Origin: Sulfuricurvum sp.
Lineage (GTDB): Bacteria; Campylobacterota; Campylobacteria; Campylobacterales; Sulfurimonadaceae
Direction of reading: 5' to 3'
Assembly: GCA_030696775.1 (NCBI GenBank)
Contig: JAUYRN010000027.1
Coordinates: 292,627-356,626 of the forward strand
DNA: 64,000 nucleotides
Shown here one piece after another: positions 43,237-53,050 of the stretch. The position numbers and the translations under genes are program-made. How positions within the stretch are numbered: the stretch's first letter is position 1; each line of letters starts with the position of its first letter. The notes beneath the pieces were generated by a model, which worked only from the letters and a program-made list of their open reading frames with translations, was not told the origin of the DNA and ran no database searches.

Positions 43237-46010
43237 AGTGCCTCTTTACCTAAGATTAAACTTTTTTGATAGGCTTCAAACGCTTCAAGATTCAACGGAC
43301 GGCTAAACCAATACCCCTGATACGCACGGCATCCCAGCTGGTTCAAAGCATCCAGCTGTTCTTTGCTCTCAACACCCTCAGCAATAACAGAAAGTCCCAT
43401 ACTCTCCGACAGTGCAATGGTCGATTTGCAGATAATCGCATCATTGGAATCGACTAAGATATCGCGGACAAAACTTTGATCGATTTTAAGCTGATCAAGA
43501 GGTAACCGTTTAAGATACGAAAGCGATGAATATCCTGTTCCAAAATCATCCAAAGAAAATCGAATGCCATGCGATTTAAGACAATCCATTTTTTCAATCA
43601 CCCCTTCGACATTTTGAACCAAGAGACTCTCTGTAAGCTCTAGCTTCAAACGCTTGGTATTTGCACCGCTTTCCTCCAGTGCCATCAAAACAGTATTCAC
43701 GAAATCGCTCTGAGAAAACTGACGGGCACTGACATTGACCGCAATGGTCAAATTTTCAAACATTTCCTGCGTACTCCACTGTGAAATTTGTCTGCATGCA
43801 CGTCTGAGTATCCATGTACCCAAAGGCAAGATAAGTCCTGTCTCTTCTGCAATCGGGATAAACTCAGCAGGTGAGACGACGCCTCGAATCGGATGATTCC
43901 ATCGAACCAAGGCTTCAGCTCCATACACTCGACCATCGGAATAGACCTGTGGCTGATAATAAAGCTCAAACTGTTCTTGCTGAATTCCTTGACGAATCTC
44001 CTCTTCCAAAAGAGTTCGCGCCCGAAGAGAAGTTTCCATTTTTGGATCAAAAAAGCGTAAGGTATTTCGCCCTGCTTCTTTGGATTTATACATTGCCAAA
44101 TCCGCTTGCTTCATCAGCTCATCTGCACTCATCTCATCTCCTCTAAACAAGGAAATACCAATACTCGCCGTAGAGTGATAGGTGAGTTCATCAAGCTGGT
44201 ACACTTCATTGAACACCGTCAAGATTTTTTCGCCAACCAATCGGCTTGAGATAGCGGCATGAGATTCGTCGATTCCCAGATTCGAAAGGAGAACCACAAA
44301 CTCATCTCCGCCCAGTCGAGCGGCACTGTCTCCTTCACGGATACACTTAACAAGACGCTGTGCCGATTGCTTAAGCAAATTATCACCCACACTATGTCCT
44401 AGTGTATCATTAAGAGTTTTAAAATTATCCAAGTCAATAAAAACCAATGCACAAAACTCACCATTTCGATCTCCAAGAGCCATAGCCTGATGGAGCCGAT
44501 CGATCAAGAGCGCTCGATTAGGCAGTCCTGTCAATGAATCAAAAAATGCGAGCTGATTAATCTGTTCTTCTGCTTTTTGCCATTGAGTAATGTCAATATC
44601 GATTCCCCGATACCCCGACAATCTTCCATCATCCGCAAGAATAGGAAGTCCATTGGTCATGAGCCAAATAACCATTCCTTCTTTGCTTATCACTTGGTTT
44701 CTGAGATTAGAAAAAGCTTCTTTACGTGCAAATACTTCCATTGCAGCTTGCTTGAAGTCATCTCGTCCGCTGCTTGGATGGAGATCATAAAAATATTTTC
44801 CGATTAACTCGTCAGTATCGTATCCCAACACATCATAAACAACATCACTCACATACGTATACATCCCGTGTTCATTCACTTCCCAGGCGATACTTCGGCT
44901 ATGCTGAGCGAGCTGTTCTAGCCGATTTTGACTCTCTACAAGATGCTGCTGCTGATCTTTAATCCACTCATCCGTACGGCGAAGAAGAAGATAAATCAAT
45001 CCGACGATCACGACAATAATTCCAAGGCCTATCAGACCAGCAATACTCATCGCATCAAAAAACTCCAGATTCTCATTGGTAATGTCATTAACGATAATCA
45101 AGTTACCCACTTCTTTTCTCGAAACATCTTTAAGTGCGGATACGGAGACACGATACGTGCTTCCCTGCGAAGAAATCTCTTTGGCATCGTCGTATTTATA
45201 CGTCAATCCCGTTTTGGAATCACAAAGTGACATAATCTCTTTAGGAGTATTTTTAAAAGAAGAATAAATCACCACATTATTCTTTAAAAGATTCCAATCT
45301 CCTTCACGATCTAAAATCGCCATCCCATCTTCCCACTGAGTTTGCTTGAGATACGATTTGTGCAGCACCATCATCAAATGGACATTGGATTGAGAATGTA
45401 AACTTTGGAGTACGTCTTCGATCTCTTTACCCAGCTCAATGTATCCAATAAGTTCATTGTTGACGATAACCGGGACTACCACACGCAATGTCAAAGTTCC
45501 CAAAGGTCCAATTTCAAGACCCCATGCTTTTTTTCGACTCCACTTTGCCTGCATCGTCGTGAAACGATCAATCACATCCCCTTTTTTAGCAGGCTTATGG
45601 ACTCGCAGCAGACACACTCGATCTTTATCCATAAAATAAAAATGCGTTAAATGATTTTGCTTTTTCATGGTCTCGAAAATCTCTTGCCATTCCATCAGAA
45701 GTTTTTGAGAATTTCGTTCACGTAACGCTTCAATTACCCGAGGATCACTTGCCATTGAGGTAATGGCCAATAGCATCCCAGAGGATTGTTCATTCAAAAG
45801 TACTTCCATATCGTGTGTTAATTCATTCACATTTCTAGTGGACGTATCATAAAGAGAATGCTGATGCAGCTGATATACTAATATTCCAGTGCCAAGGATA
45901 CACACTACAATCAAAAGGCTCAGAGGAATCATAAGTCGCCACATGACCGATTTTATCTGTATTGATTTGTGATCATAAGGTGCCCATAGTGAGCTTATGG
46001 TTTTTTTCAA
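43233..46010 (-). CDS. dCache-type sensor PAS-GGDEF-EAL protein
   Basis: A 925-residue membrane protein: span near residues 27-48, periplasmic double-Cache domain about 49-322 (LLRVHKPAKKGDVIDR, LTLRVVVPVIVNNELIGYIELG), span about 323-346, PAS about 365-482, GGDEF about 490-650 (LGGDEF) and EAL about 665-915 (EALVRW, DDFGTGYSSL), all with intact signatures. The sensor domain resembles that of the overlapping downstream cyclase, which suggests duplication or a shared class of ligand. The two form one unit with a cyclase and a bifunctional protein. Confidence 0.94.
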   Translation of the reverse strand: MKKTISSLWAPYDHKSIQIKSVMWRLMIPLSLLIVVCILGTGILVYQLHQHSLYDTSTRNVNELTHDMEVLLNEQSSGMLLAITSMASDPRVIEALRERNSQKLLMEWQEIFETMKKQNHLTHFYFMDKDRVCLLRVHKPAKKGDVIDRFTTMQAKWSRKKAWGLEIGPLGTLTLRVVVPVIVNNELIGYIELGKEIEDVLQSLHSQSNVHLMMVLHKSYLKQTQWEDGMAILDREGDWNLLKNNVVIYSSFKNTPKEIMSLCDSKTGLTYKYDDAKEISSQGSTYRVSVSALKDVSRKEVGNLIIVNDITNENLEFFDAMSIAGLIGLGIIVVIVGLIYLLLRRTDEWIKDQQQHLVESQNRLEQLAQHSRSIAWEVNEHGMYTYVSDVVYDVLGYDTDELIGKYFYDLHPSSGRDDFKQAAMEVFARKEAFSNLRNQVISKEGMVIWLMTNGLPILADDGRLSGYRGIDIDITQWQKAEEQINQLAFFDSLTGLPNRALLIDRLHQAMALGDRNGEFCALVFIDLDNFKTLNDTLGHSVGDNLLKQSAQRLVKCIREGDSAARLGGDEFVVLLSNLGIDESHAAISSRLVGEKILTVFNEVYQLDELTYHSTASIGISLFRGDEMSADELMKQADLAMYKSKEAGRNTLRFFDPKMETSLRARTLLEEEIRQGIQQEQFELYYQPQVYSDGRVYGAEALVRWNHPIRGVVSPAEFIPIAEETGLILPLGTWILRRACRQISQWSTQEMFENLTIAVNVSARQFSQSDFVNTVLMALEESGANTKRLKLELTESLLVQNVEGVIEKMDCLKSHGIRFSLDDFGTGYSSLSYLKRLPLDQLKIDQSFVRDILVDSNDAIICKSTIALSESMGLSVIAEGVESKEQLDALNQLGCRAYQGYWFSRPLNLEAFEAYQKSLILGKEAL

Positions 46011-46170
46011 GGTTTTCTGCTTTATCTAAAAATAGTACTGTTTATATTTGTTATAAGAATACCCTCTCAAAGCTTTGCCATTGCTTCAAAAGATGAAACG
46101 ACACAAAATCCCTACGAAATTTTTCTCTCTTTCTTTAAAATTGTGATAATAATTTAAGGGGAGTGTCACA

Positions 46171-46941
46171 ATGAAAGTAGTATTAACGATTGCAGGTTCT
46201 GACAGCAGTGGCGGAGCAGGAATACAAGCCGATCTAAAAACTTTCGAGGCATTCGGTGTCTTTGGAGCCTCTGCCATCACTGTCCTCACTGCTCAAAACA
46301 CGACAGGCGTCCAATCCATCTTTCCTCTCCCTGTTGATTTCATAAAAGAACAGATCAACAGCGTCTTAAGTGATTTTGACGTGGCTGCCATCAAAATTGG
46401 AATGCTCTACGATACCGACATCATCCGCATGATAACCGAACTCATTGATCCGCTTGATATCCCCATCGTCCTTGATCCCGTTTGTGTTTCAAAAGTGGGT
46501 TCCAATCTTCTTAAACCTGATGCTATTGATGCATTGCGTGAACTCTCCCGCATCGTAACACTAAGCACCCCAAATCTACACGAAGCCTACCAACTTTTTG
46601 GATACAAAAGCGGTGATACCGATTCACTTCAAACTCTGATTGCACATCCGGCACCTGTTTTGATCAAAAATCATGTAATGAATGCCATTAGCGCTGACCT
46701 GCTCTATTTTGGTCATCAAAAAAGAATATTTACCTCAGAACTTATCGATTCCACCAATCAACACGGTACAGGATGCTCATTCTCCTCCGCAATTGCCGCC
46801 AACCTTGCATTGGGATTGGGACTCGAAGAAGCCATTGAGCGCTCTAAACGATTCATTACCGAAGCTATCCGTTATGCCCCTTCACTGGGTCAAGGTCGCG
46901 GGCCCATCAATCATAAAGCAGGCGGATGTTATACCGATTAA
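46171..46941 (+). CDS. thiD: Hydroxymethylpyrimidine/phosphomethylpyrimidine kinase
   Basis: A 256-residue ribokinase-fold protein: [20 protein letters not shown] at the N-terminus and [19 protein letters not shown] near 196-214 are the ThiD signatures. It phosphorylates HMP and HMP-P for thiamine synthesis. An AAGGGGAG ribosome site precedes the ATG. The 160-base upstream spacer (46011-46170) has no recognisable TPP riboswitch. The THI5-like gene follows 39 bases downstream. Confidence 0.96.
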   Translation: MKVVLTIAGSDSSGGAGIQADLKTFEAFGVFGASAITVLTAQNTTGVQSIFPLPVDFIKEQINSVLSDFDVAAIKIGMLYDTDIIRMITELIDPLDIPIVLDPVCVSKVGSNLLKPDAIDALRELSRIVTLSTPNLHEAYQLFGYKSGDTDSLQTLIAHPAPVLIKNHVMNAISADLLYFGHQKRIFTSELIDSTNQHGTGCSFSSAIAANLALGLGLEEAIERSKRFITEAIRYAPSLGQGRGPINHKAGGCYTD

Positions 46942-46980
46942 AGAATATCCTACCCTTCAACTCTAACAAGGAATGAACCT

Positions 46981-47859
46981 ATGAAACTTTCTCTCGCTAT
47001 CGAATGGTTTTTAAACCCAGATCATCTTCCGTTTATTATCGCTCTTCGTGAGGGAATTTTTGAGCGCAACGGCATTGAATTTGAACTCATTGAACCTGAT
47101 GAACATTATGACGGTTTGAAGGAAGTGCTCAACGGTACAATCGAATTTGCCACTAACGAGCCCCTTCATCTAATAGAACAGTTTAATGAGAATTTTCTCT
47201 CTCTTGGGATGTTTTTCGAGACACAAGGCGGTGTACTACTTAAAGCATCATCTTATGACAAACTCTTAAATGGCGGACATATCACCGTAACCACTCCAGT
47301 TTCGAATGACACGACAAATGCTATTGGATTTGAGATCATTCGCCGTTTTTACGCTCAAAAAGGGGTAAACGTTCAGCGCGAACAAATTACCTTTGTCCCT
47401 AACGGTTTTGAGCATTTACACTACATGCAAGAAGGAGCTGATGCAGGATGGCTCTATTTTTACAATTTTGAAGGAGTGGAAGCAATGCATAAGGGGATGG
47501 AAGTTCTTTATTTGGATGCTGCCAACGCCGGTTTTGCCAACTTTAGTGCACTGGATATTTTCGTAAACAAGACGTTTTATCATACCAACACCCAAATCTG
47601 TGAGAACTTTACCACCTCCGTACGTGAAGCTATCCGTTTTATCCACGAATTTCCGCTTGAATCGATGGAGTATTATTACGAGTATACCGGTGCTGAAGAG
47701 TCTCTCTTGATGGATGATATTCTTCGTGCAACTATGACGTGCTTTAACGCTGATTTCAACTCAACCTACGCCAAAGAACTCCCAATACTCGATTTTTTTA
47801 CCGAAATCGGTATTACATCGCTGGATGCACAGCAGTTTAAAACTGCTTTTTTAGCCTAA
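46981..47859 (+). CDS. THI5/NMT1-like (ThiY-family) protein lacking a signal peptide
   Basis: A 292-residue protein with the NMT1/THI5 fold pattern: LAIEWFLNPDHLPFIIALREGIF and FELIEPDEHYDGLKEVLNGTIEFA. Members are either periplasmic binding proteins for HMP precursors (ThiY) or, in fungi and some bacteria, HMP-phosphate synthases (Thi5). There is no signal peptide or lipobox, no transporter genes adjoin it, and thiD is next door. His63 lies where the substrate His66 of yeast Thi5 would fall in a hand alignment, but the CCCFC motif of Thi5 is missing. A cytoplasmic thiamine-precursor function is therefore plausible but unproven. Confidence 0.8.
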   Translation: MKLSLAIEWFLNPDHLPFIIALREGIFERNGIEFELIEPDEHYDGLKEVLNGTIEFATNEPLHLIEQFNENFLSLGMFFETQGGVLLKASSYDKLLNGGHITVTTPVSNDTTNAIGFEIIRRFYAQKGVNVQREQITFVPNGFEHLHYMQEGADAGWLYFYNFEGVEAMHKGMEVLYLDAANAGFANFSALDIFVNKTFYHTNTQICENFTTSVREAIRFIHEFPLESMEYYYEYTGAEESLLMDDILRATMTCFNADFNSTYAKELPILDFFTEIGITSLDAQQFKTAFLA

Positions 47860-47871
47860 AGGTTTAGGACA

Positions 47872-49692
47872 ATGAGCACACTTCAATCCCTACTCGAAGA
47901 GTTAAAAAAACGCGACTGGCTCAAAATCATTGATGAGCCTTTGGACGTTTTCCTCGAAATTCCCCATGTAGCCTACGTAGAAGCCAAACTCGCAAGCCCT
48001 AAAGTCCTCCTTTTCACGCATCCCATAGACCAAAAAAACGGTAAGGTTTATGAGATGCCCGTACTCATGAATATGTTTGCCAATTTTGAGATTACGGAGT
48101 GGATTTTTGGAAACCATCCTGACGCCATAGCGAATGAAATCCGTACCCTTTTGCACATGAAACCTCCCGAAGGTTTTATGGGAAAAATGTCGATGCTCTC
48201 TCAACTGTTTGATCTTAAAAATGTCCCTCCAAAACGCAGTAAAAAAAGAGGAGAGTGCCAAAGTATTATCTACGAAGGTGCGAATGCATCGCTGGAGCGT
48301 TTGCCCATACTCACTACATGGAGTGAAGACGGAGGACCTTTTATCACGATGGGACAAGTCTATACCCAAAGCTTAGACGGGAAAATGCAAAATCTAGGAA
48401 TGTACCGTCTCCAAAAATACGACGAACATCATCTAGGCTTGCACTGGCAAATCCACAAAGATTCTTCATGCTTTTTTGACCAGTACCGTGAAGCGGGTAA
48501 AAAAATGCCTGTTTCCATCGCCATCGGAGGTCATCCCCTCTACATTTGGTGCGGACAAGCACCCATGCCTTATGGTATGTTCGAGCTCATGCTCTACGGA
48601 TTTGTACGAAAGCAAAATGCCAAGATAGTTAAATCCATCACCAACGACATTTACATTCCGCACGACGTGGACATTGTCATCGAGGGGTTTGTTGATCCAA
48701 GCAATCTTCGCATCGAAGGGCCTTTTGGCGATCATACAGGATATTACACTCCGCAAGAACTCTATCCCGTATTGGAAATAAGTGCTATCACTACGGGCAA
48801 ATCTCCTATCTACCAAGCCACCGTTGTAGGAAAACCGCCATTGGAAGACAAATACATGGGATGGGCGACGGAGCGGATATTCCTTCCGTTACTCCAAACC
48901 ACAGCTCCCGATCTGATTGATTATCACATGCCCGAAAACGGTGTCTTTCACAATCTCATTCTTGCCAAACTCAAAACCCGCTTCAAAGGTCACGCGCAAC
49001 AAATCATGCACGCATTTTGGGGAGTGGGACAGATGAGTTTTGTGAAACATGCTCTTTTTGTAGAAGAAGACGCTCCTGCACTCACTGACTATTGGGCGCT
49101 CACTGAACATATTCTCAATCGTCTCTCCACGTCATCGATTCTCATCACCAGCGGTATTATTGACGCACTCGATCACTCCAGCTATGAAACCCTTGTAGGT
49201 GGAAAATTGGGAGTGGATGCTACAGGAGAGATCAAACCAAAAACATGCGAAGTGGTAAGCGATGAAGTCCTGTATGAACGCGCATCAGCACTCATCCCAA
49301 ACATCATTGCCCTCAAACAGTACATGACCCATACCGCCAATCCTATAACCGTAATTCAGTACACCAAAACCACCTCTGCAAGAACGCTTTTTGATGCACT
49401 CTCACCACTGAAAAATCATCTCCGTGTAGTGGTATTTGTGGATGAGCACAACAACGATGTTGAAAACCCCTACATGCTCGTTTGGCGTACTGTCAACAAC
49501 ATTGATGCGCAACGAGACATTTGGCTTCACCCCTTTATCGGCATCGATGCAACGACCAAAAACACGCTTGATGGTTATACGCGCGAATGGCCAAAAGATG
49601 TGGATTGTGATCCAAAAGTCATTGAAGATTTACGCAAGCGCAGTATTATCGATATTAGCGATGAAGAAATAGAAAAATATCAACTTTACTGA
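47872..49692 (+). CDS. ubiD: UbiD-family prFMN-dependent decarboxylase
   Basis: A 606-residue protein of the UbiD family: AIGGHPLYIWCGQAPMP, EGPFGDHTGYYTP (with the conserved Glu-x-Pro region) and the middle segment with the Arg/Glu catalytic area. UbiD enzymes use prenylated FMN. In Campylobacterota the likely job is decarboxylation in futalosine-pathway menaquinone synthesis (MqnL role) rather than ubiquinone synthesis. The gene follows the THI5-like gene by 12 bases with its own TTTAGGA site. Confidence 0.93.
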   Translation: MSTLQSLLEELKKRDWLKIIDEPLDVFLEIPHVAYVEAKLASPKVLLFTHPIDQKNGKVYEMPVLMNMFANFEITEWIFGNHPDAIANEIRTLLHMKPPEGFMGKMSMLSQLFDLKNVPPKRSKKRGECQSIIYEGANASLERLPILTTWSEDGGPFITMGQVYTQSLDGKMQNLGMYRLQKYDEHHLGLHWQIHKDSSCFFDQYREAGKKMPVSIAIGGHPLYIWCGQAPMPYGMFELMLYGFVRKQNAKIVKSITNDIYIPHDVDIVIEGFVDPSNLRIEGPFGDHTGYYTPQELYPVLEISAITTGKSPIYQATVVGKPPLEDKYMGWATERIFLPLLQTTAPDLIDYHMPENGVFHNLILAKLKTRFKGHAQQIMHAFWGVGQMSFVKHALFVEEDAPALTDYWALTEHILNRLSTSSILITSGIIDALDHSSYETLVGGKLGVDATGEIKPKTCEVVSDEVLYERASALIPNIIALKQYMTHTANPITVIQYTKTTSARTLFDALSPLKNHLRVVVFVDEHNNDVENPYMLVWRTVNNIDAQRDIWLHPFIGIDATTKNTLDGYTREWPKDVDCDPKVIEDLRKRSIIDISDEEIEKYQLY

Positions 49693-49740
49693 TTAAATCT
49701 CGACTGTTTATTAACTCTGAAAAGAACGTAAACGTAATTC

Positions 49741-49773
49741 AAAAACAGCCGCGCAGCTTACACTGAGTTGCGC
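49741..49773 (-). terminator. Intrinsic terminator of the exonuclease gene
   Basis: On the minus strand GCGCAACT and AGCTGCGC form an eight-pair stem (one G-T pair) around a seven-base loop, followed closely by GGCTGTTTTTG. The upstream arm overlaps the end of the coding sequence. It lies between the convergent ubiD-type and exonuclease genes. Confidence 0.6.
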
Positions 49774-50462
49774 AAATAATATTCAATGCTGTAACGCAAA
49801 TCCTCATCCAGATCCATTAGACTTTCCAGCATCCACTTCAAATACGCAGGGTCTTTTAATGCCATCTCTTCAATGCGTTTTTTAGCGTATTTACCAAAAG
49901 GAAGACGTGTGAGAAGGAGACGACTTTGCGACATGGCAACCAGTTCTTCCTCATCCGCCAAATCAAGAAGATATTCATAAATCATTTTGGCATGCAAAGC
50001 ATCGCTGAGGGGATGATGAGGAGTGATATCCACACCATAGTCATTAAAAAATTCCGCTTCATGTCGATACAGCCGGAGTTCATAGCGTAAATACTGCAAA
50101 CTATACCCATCTAAATCATCCATCAGTGCTTTAGAACATTTGAGTGTATCGATCGTCTTCCCCTGCCACGTTATCCCCTCTTTTTGCAGCATAGCCAAAT
50201 CAAAAGGAGAATTATGGGACACTAAAATGGTTTCAAGAGTATTGAGTTCGATAAGTTTTTCAAGACTTTTTGATACAGCAAAAACAGGAGCATCTTTCAC
50301 CATCTCATTCGTGATATGATGGATAGCCGATGCCGATGGAGGGATTTTTTTCATTGGATTTATCCGTTCATAATGAACCTCATCCTCGTGAATAAAGCCA
50401 ATCGCACAGATGCGATCACTAATTTCCAACCCTGTTGTTTCAGTATCCAAAAAAACTAGCAT
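49758..50462 (-). CDS. DnaQ-like 3'-5' exonuclease (DEDDh)
   Basis: A 234-residue protein with Exo I DTETTG (residues 6-11), Exo II SHNSPFDLAML and Exo III H-x4-D in HPLSDALHAKM, the full DEDDh set. A C-terminal extension holds LPFGKYAKKRI followed by DPAYLKWML, a motif common in stand-alone DnaQ-like nucleases. It may proofread or trim DNA or RNA; an epsilon-subunit role is possible but not shown. Its start overlaps the upstream unknown gene by seven bases. Confidence 0.9.
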   Translation of the reverse strand: MLVFLDTETTGLEISDRICAIGFIHEDEVHYERINPMKKIPPSASAIHHITNEMVKDAPVFAVSKSLEKLIELNTLETILVSHNSPFDLAMLQKEGITWQGKTIDTLKCSKALMDDLDGYSLQYLRYELRLYRHEAEFFNDYGVDITPHHPLSDALHAKMIYEYLLDLADEEELVAMSQSRLLLTRLPFGKYAKKRIEEMALKDPAYLKWMLESLMDLDEDLRYSIEYYLRNSV

Positions 50463-50899
50463 TCTTCCTCGCGAGGTAGATTTTTTATTTGCCCCATCAA
50501 ATTATGATAATGCTCTAACGTACGAAAACTTTTCTCAAATCTCCATCCCAAAATAAAGGTGATAATATCTTTTTTGCGTTCATCCCCCACTTTTTCAGCA
50601 CGGCCGTAATACGCAAGTGAAATATTTTTATTTTTTACTTTAGCCTGTCCATCATACAATATCCCGATAATCTGAGCGTATTTTCCCTCTTTTATTGCAC
50701 CCAAATCTTCATCACCCAATGAAATACCAGAAAGATTAATTGCTTTAAACTCAAATAAATCACTAAAATTTTCCACTTTATTAAAAATAGCGAGTTTGGT
50801 ATATAACTCTTCCACAGTTTTAAGGTTATTTTTACGCTCTAACTCATAACTGGAGATCTGCGCGGTCAGATTTTTTAAGCGGTCAAGGGCTGAGCTCAC
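50456..50899 (-). CDS. Unknown 147-residue protein upstream of the exonuclease
   Basis: A protein with a helical N-terminus (LDRLKNLTAQISSYELERKNNLKTVEELYTKL in two pieces) and a mixed alpha/beta C-terminus (IIGILYDGQAKVKN, ITFILGWRFEKSF). No signal peptide, membrane span or catalytic motif was seen. It overlaps the exonuclease gene, so the two are probably co-expressed. It is divergent from murA. Confidence 0.75.
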   Translation of the reverse strand: MSSALDRLKNLTAQISSYELERKNNLKTVEELYTKLAIFNKVENFSDLFEFKAINLSGISLGDEDLGAIKEGKYAQIIGILYDGQAKVKNKNISLAYYGRAEKVGDERKKDIITFILGWRFEKSFRTLEHYHNLMGQIKNLPREEEC

Positions 50900-50948
50900 G
50901 GTATCTCCTTCTTTTCTTAAAATTATAGCACTTTCAACAACATTACCT

Positions 50949-50954
50949 TATAAT
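50949..50954 (+). promoter_or_regulatory. Candidate -10 box of murA
   Basis: TATAAT lies 29 bases before the murA ATG in the 84-base divergent spacer; a TTAGGGA ribosome site follows. No clear -35. Confidence 0.5.
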
Positions 50955-50983
50955 ATCAAACTTTTTTACCTTAGGGAATTTTT

Positions 50984-52246
50984 ATGGACTATTTACAAAT
51001 TCAAGGCCCTACCAAACTTAGCGGAACTGTCACTATTTCAGGTGCAAAAAATGCAGCATTGCCTCTCATTACCCTAACGCTTTTAGCGCACAATAAGCTC
51101 ACGGTCAGCAACATGCCAGAAGTTGTAGACATCAAAACGCTTCTAAAACTTCTAGGTAACCTTGGCGCATCTTACACTCTTGAAGATCACATACTTACCA
51201 TGGACACTTCGAGCGTAAACGATACGATGGCAAACTATGATATTGTCAAAACCATGCGCGCTTCAATCCTTGTTCTAGGTCCATTACTGGCTCGTTTCGG
51301 CCACTGTGAAGTCTCTCTTCCGGGAGGATGTGCTATCGGTCAGCGTCCTATTGATCTACACCTCAAAGCGATGGAGCAAATGGGTGCTACGATCACCATC
51401 CATGCAGGATACGTCCACGCCGTTGCACCTGAGGGTCTCCAAGGCGCACACATTATTTTCGATAAAATCACCGTAACCGGAACGGCAAATGTCGTCATGG
51501 CAGCCGCACTGGCTCACGGAAAATCTGTTCTTGTCAACTGTGCAAAAGAGCCTGAAGTCGTCCAACTGTGCGAAATCTTACGCGACAGCGGTATCGACAT
51601 CACAGGTATTGGCACATCGGAACTCACCATCATCGGTACGGGCGGTAAAACCATTGATATGGTTGATTTTGAAATCATCCCTGACCGTATTGAAGCAGGA
51701 ACGTATTTGTGTGCAGGAGCCATAACTGGTTCAACCATCACCCTTGAAAATGTACGTCACGATCATCTCGATGCGGTAACCGCAAAACTGGAACAAATGG
51801 GTTGCAAGATTGATATAACTGATACAACCATGACCATTCATCCAGCCGAAAAACTAAAACACGTCCACATCATCACCCAAGAATATCCTGCATTTCCAAC
51901 CGATATGCAAGCACAATTTTTAGCCCTTGCAACCCTCGCAAGCGGTACAAGCATCATCGAAGAACGCTTATTTGAAAATCGTTTTATGCACGTCAGCGAG
52001 CTTCAACGTTTGGGTGCGGACATTATGCTAAACGGTCACACAGCAACTGTTATAGGTGAAACACCTTTATTTGGTGCAGATGTAATGGCAACGGATTTAC
52101 GCGCATCAAGCGCTCTTGTCCTTGCAGCAATGGCAGCAGAGGGAACAACAAACGTTCATCGTATTTATCATCTTGATCGTGGGTATGAAGACTTAGAGGG
52201 AAAATTACGCCTATTAGGTGCTAAAATTGAGAGATTGAAAGAGTAA
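50984..52246 (+). CDS. murA: UDP-N-acetylglucosamine 1-carboxyvinyltransferase
   Basis: A 420-residue protein of normal length. It begins [20 protein letters not shown] and has the catalytic loop [13 protein letters not shown] with Cys116, the residue attacked by fosfomycin. It transfers enolpyruvate to UDP-GlcNAc, the first committed step of peptidoglycan synthesis. It is followed after three bases by the Fic gene, so read-through is likely. Confidence 0.97.
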   Translation: MDYLQIQGPTKLSGTVTISGAKNAALPLITLTLLAHNKLTVSNMPEVVDIKTLLKLLGNLGASYTLEDHILTMDTSSVNDTMANYDIVKTMRASILVLGPLLARFGHCEVSLPGGCAIGQRPIDLHLKAMEQMGATITIHAGYVHAVAPEGLQGAHIIFDKITVTGTANVVMAAALAHGKSVLVNCAKEPEVVQLCEILRDSGIDITGIGTSELTIIGTGGKTIDMVDFEIIPDRIEAGTYLCAGAITGSTITLENVRHDHLDAVTAKLEQMGCKIDITDTTMTIHPAEKLKHVHIITQEYPAFPTDMQAQFLALATLASGTSIIEERLFENRFMHVSELQRLGADIMLNGHTATVIGETPLFGADVMATDLRASSALVLAAMAAEGTTNVHRIYHLDRGYEDLEGKLRLLGAKIERLKE

Positions 52247-52249
52247 ATT

Positions 52250-53047
52250 TTGATACCTGAAAATACCCTCGAATCTTTAAGTAAAGCGCAAGCCAAAACA
52301 CTCAAAGATCGACTAAAAATTGAATGGACCTATCGATCAAATGCGATCGAGGGAAATACCATTTCATTGGGTGATACTGCTTTTATTATCGAACAAGGAC
52401 TCACCATCAAAGGGAAGTCTATTGTCGAACATACTGATATCGTTGGACACGCTAAAGCAATCGATATTATTTATGAATTAATTACGAAAAATACCCTTAA
52501 TCCAGACGATATTTTTCTTCTCCATAAAGCCGTTCAAACAGCCATTATTCTTGATATTATGTGCCCTATTGGTGAATACAAGGTCGAACCAAATGGACGG
52601 TATATCAAAAAAAATGAAAAACTAGAACACGCTTATTATCCCATGCCAAACGACATGAACCACCTTATGGGACTTTTTTTTAAAGAGTTTGGTAACACTT
52701 CCAAACCTCTCACGACCTTTGATGAATGTGTGACATCTTATACCGATATGCACATTGCTTTTAGCTCTATCCACCCTTTTTTCGATGGCAACGGTCGATT
52801 AGCTCGCCTAATAGCCAATATCCCTTTACTAAAAAATGGATTCTTACCCATTATCATTAGCAACGAAGATAGACAAGAATACATCGAATTGTTATCTACT
52901 TATAATCTCAATGCTCCCATACTTGACAGCACTTCATTATCTCTCGTCGAAAAAAATAGTGATTACGACAAACTGTTTGTATTTTTTAAAGATCAGTATA
53001 AAAACAGTCAAATATTGTTAGATGAGCTTAGAAGCAGTAGACGATAA
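52250..53047 (+). CDS. Fic-domain protein (class II, self-inhibited)
   Basis: A 265-residue protein. The active-site motif HPFFDGNGRLAR (His175) is intact. The inhibitory helix motif S-x-x-x-E-G lies at residues 30-35 (SNAIEG), N-terminal to the Fic core, so this is a class II protein. Fic enzymes usually AMPylate a protein hydroxyl. The start is TTG 52250 with only a weak ribosome site, three bases after the murA stop; no ATG is available before the inhibitory motif. The gene looks AT-richer than murA and opens an accessory patch. Confidence 0.9.
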   Translation: MIPENTLESLSKAQAKTLKDRLKIEWTYRSNAIEGNTISLGDTAFIIEQGLTIKGKSIVEHTDIVGHAKAIDIIYELITKNTLNPDDIFLLHKAVQTAIILDIMCPIGEYKVEPNGRYIKKNEKLEHAYYPMPNDMNHLMGLFFKEFGNTSKPLTTFDECVTSYTDMHIAFSSIHPFFDGNGRLARLIANIPLLKNGFLPIIISNEDRQEYIELLSTYNLNAPILDSTSLSLVEKNSDYDKLFVFFKDQYKNSQILLDELRSSRR

Positions 53048-53050
53048 ATT

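Noticed and set aside
15951..46010. Prophage or transposon carrying the signalling genes
   Set aside because: No integrase, transposase, phage structural gene, terminal repeat or tRNA was found; the base composition of the region matches its flanks.
46011..46170. TPP riboswitch in front of thiD
   Set aside because: The conserved CTGAGA and following thi-box elements were not found; only a ribosome site and AT-rich DNA are visible.
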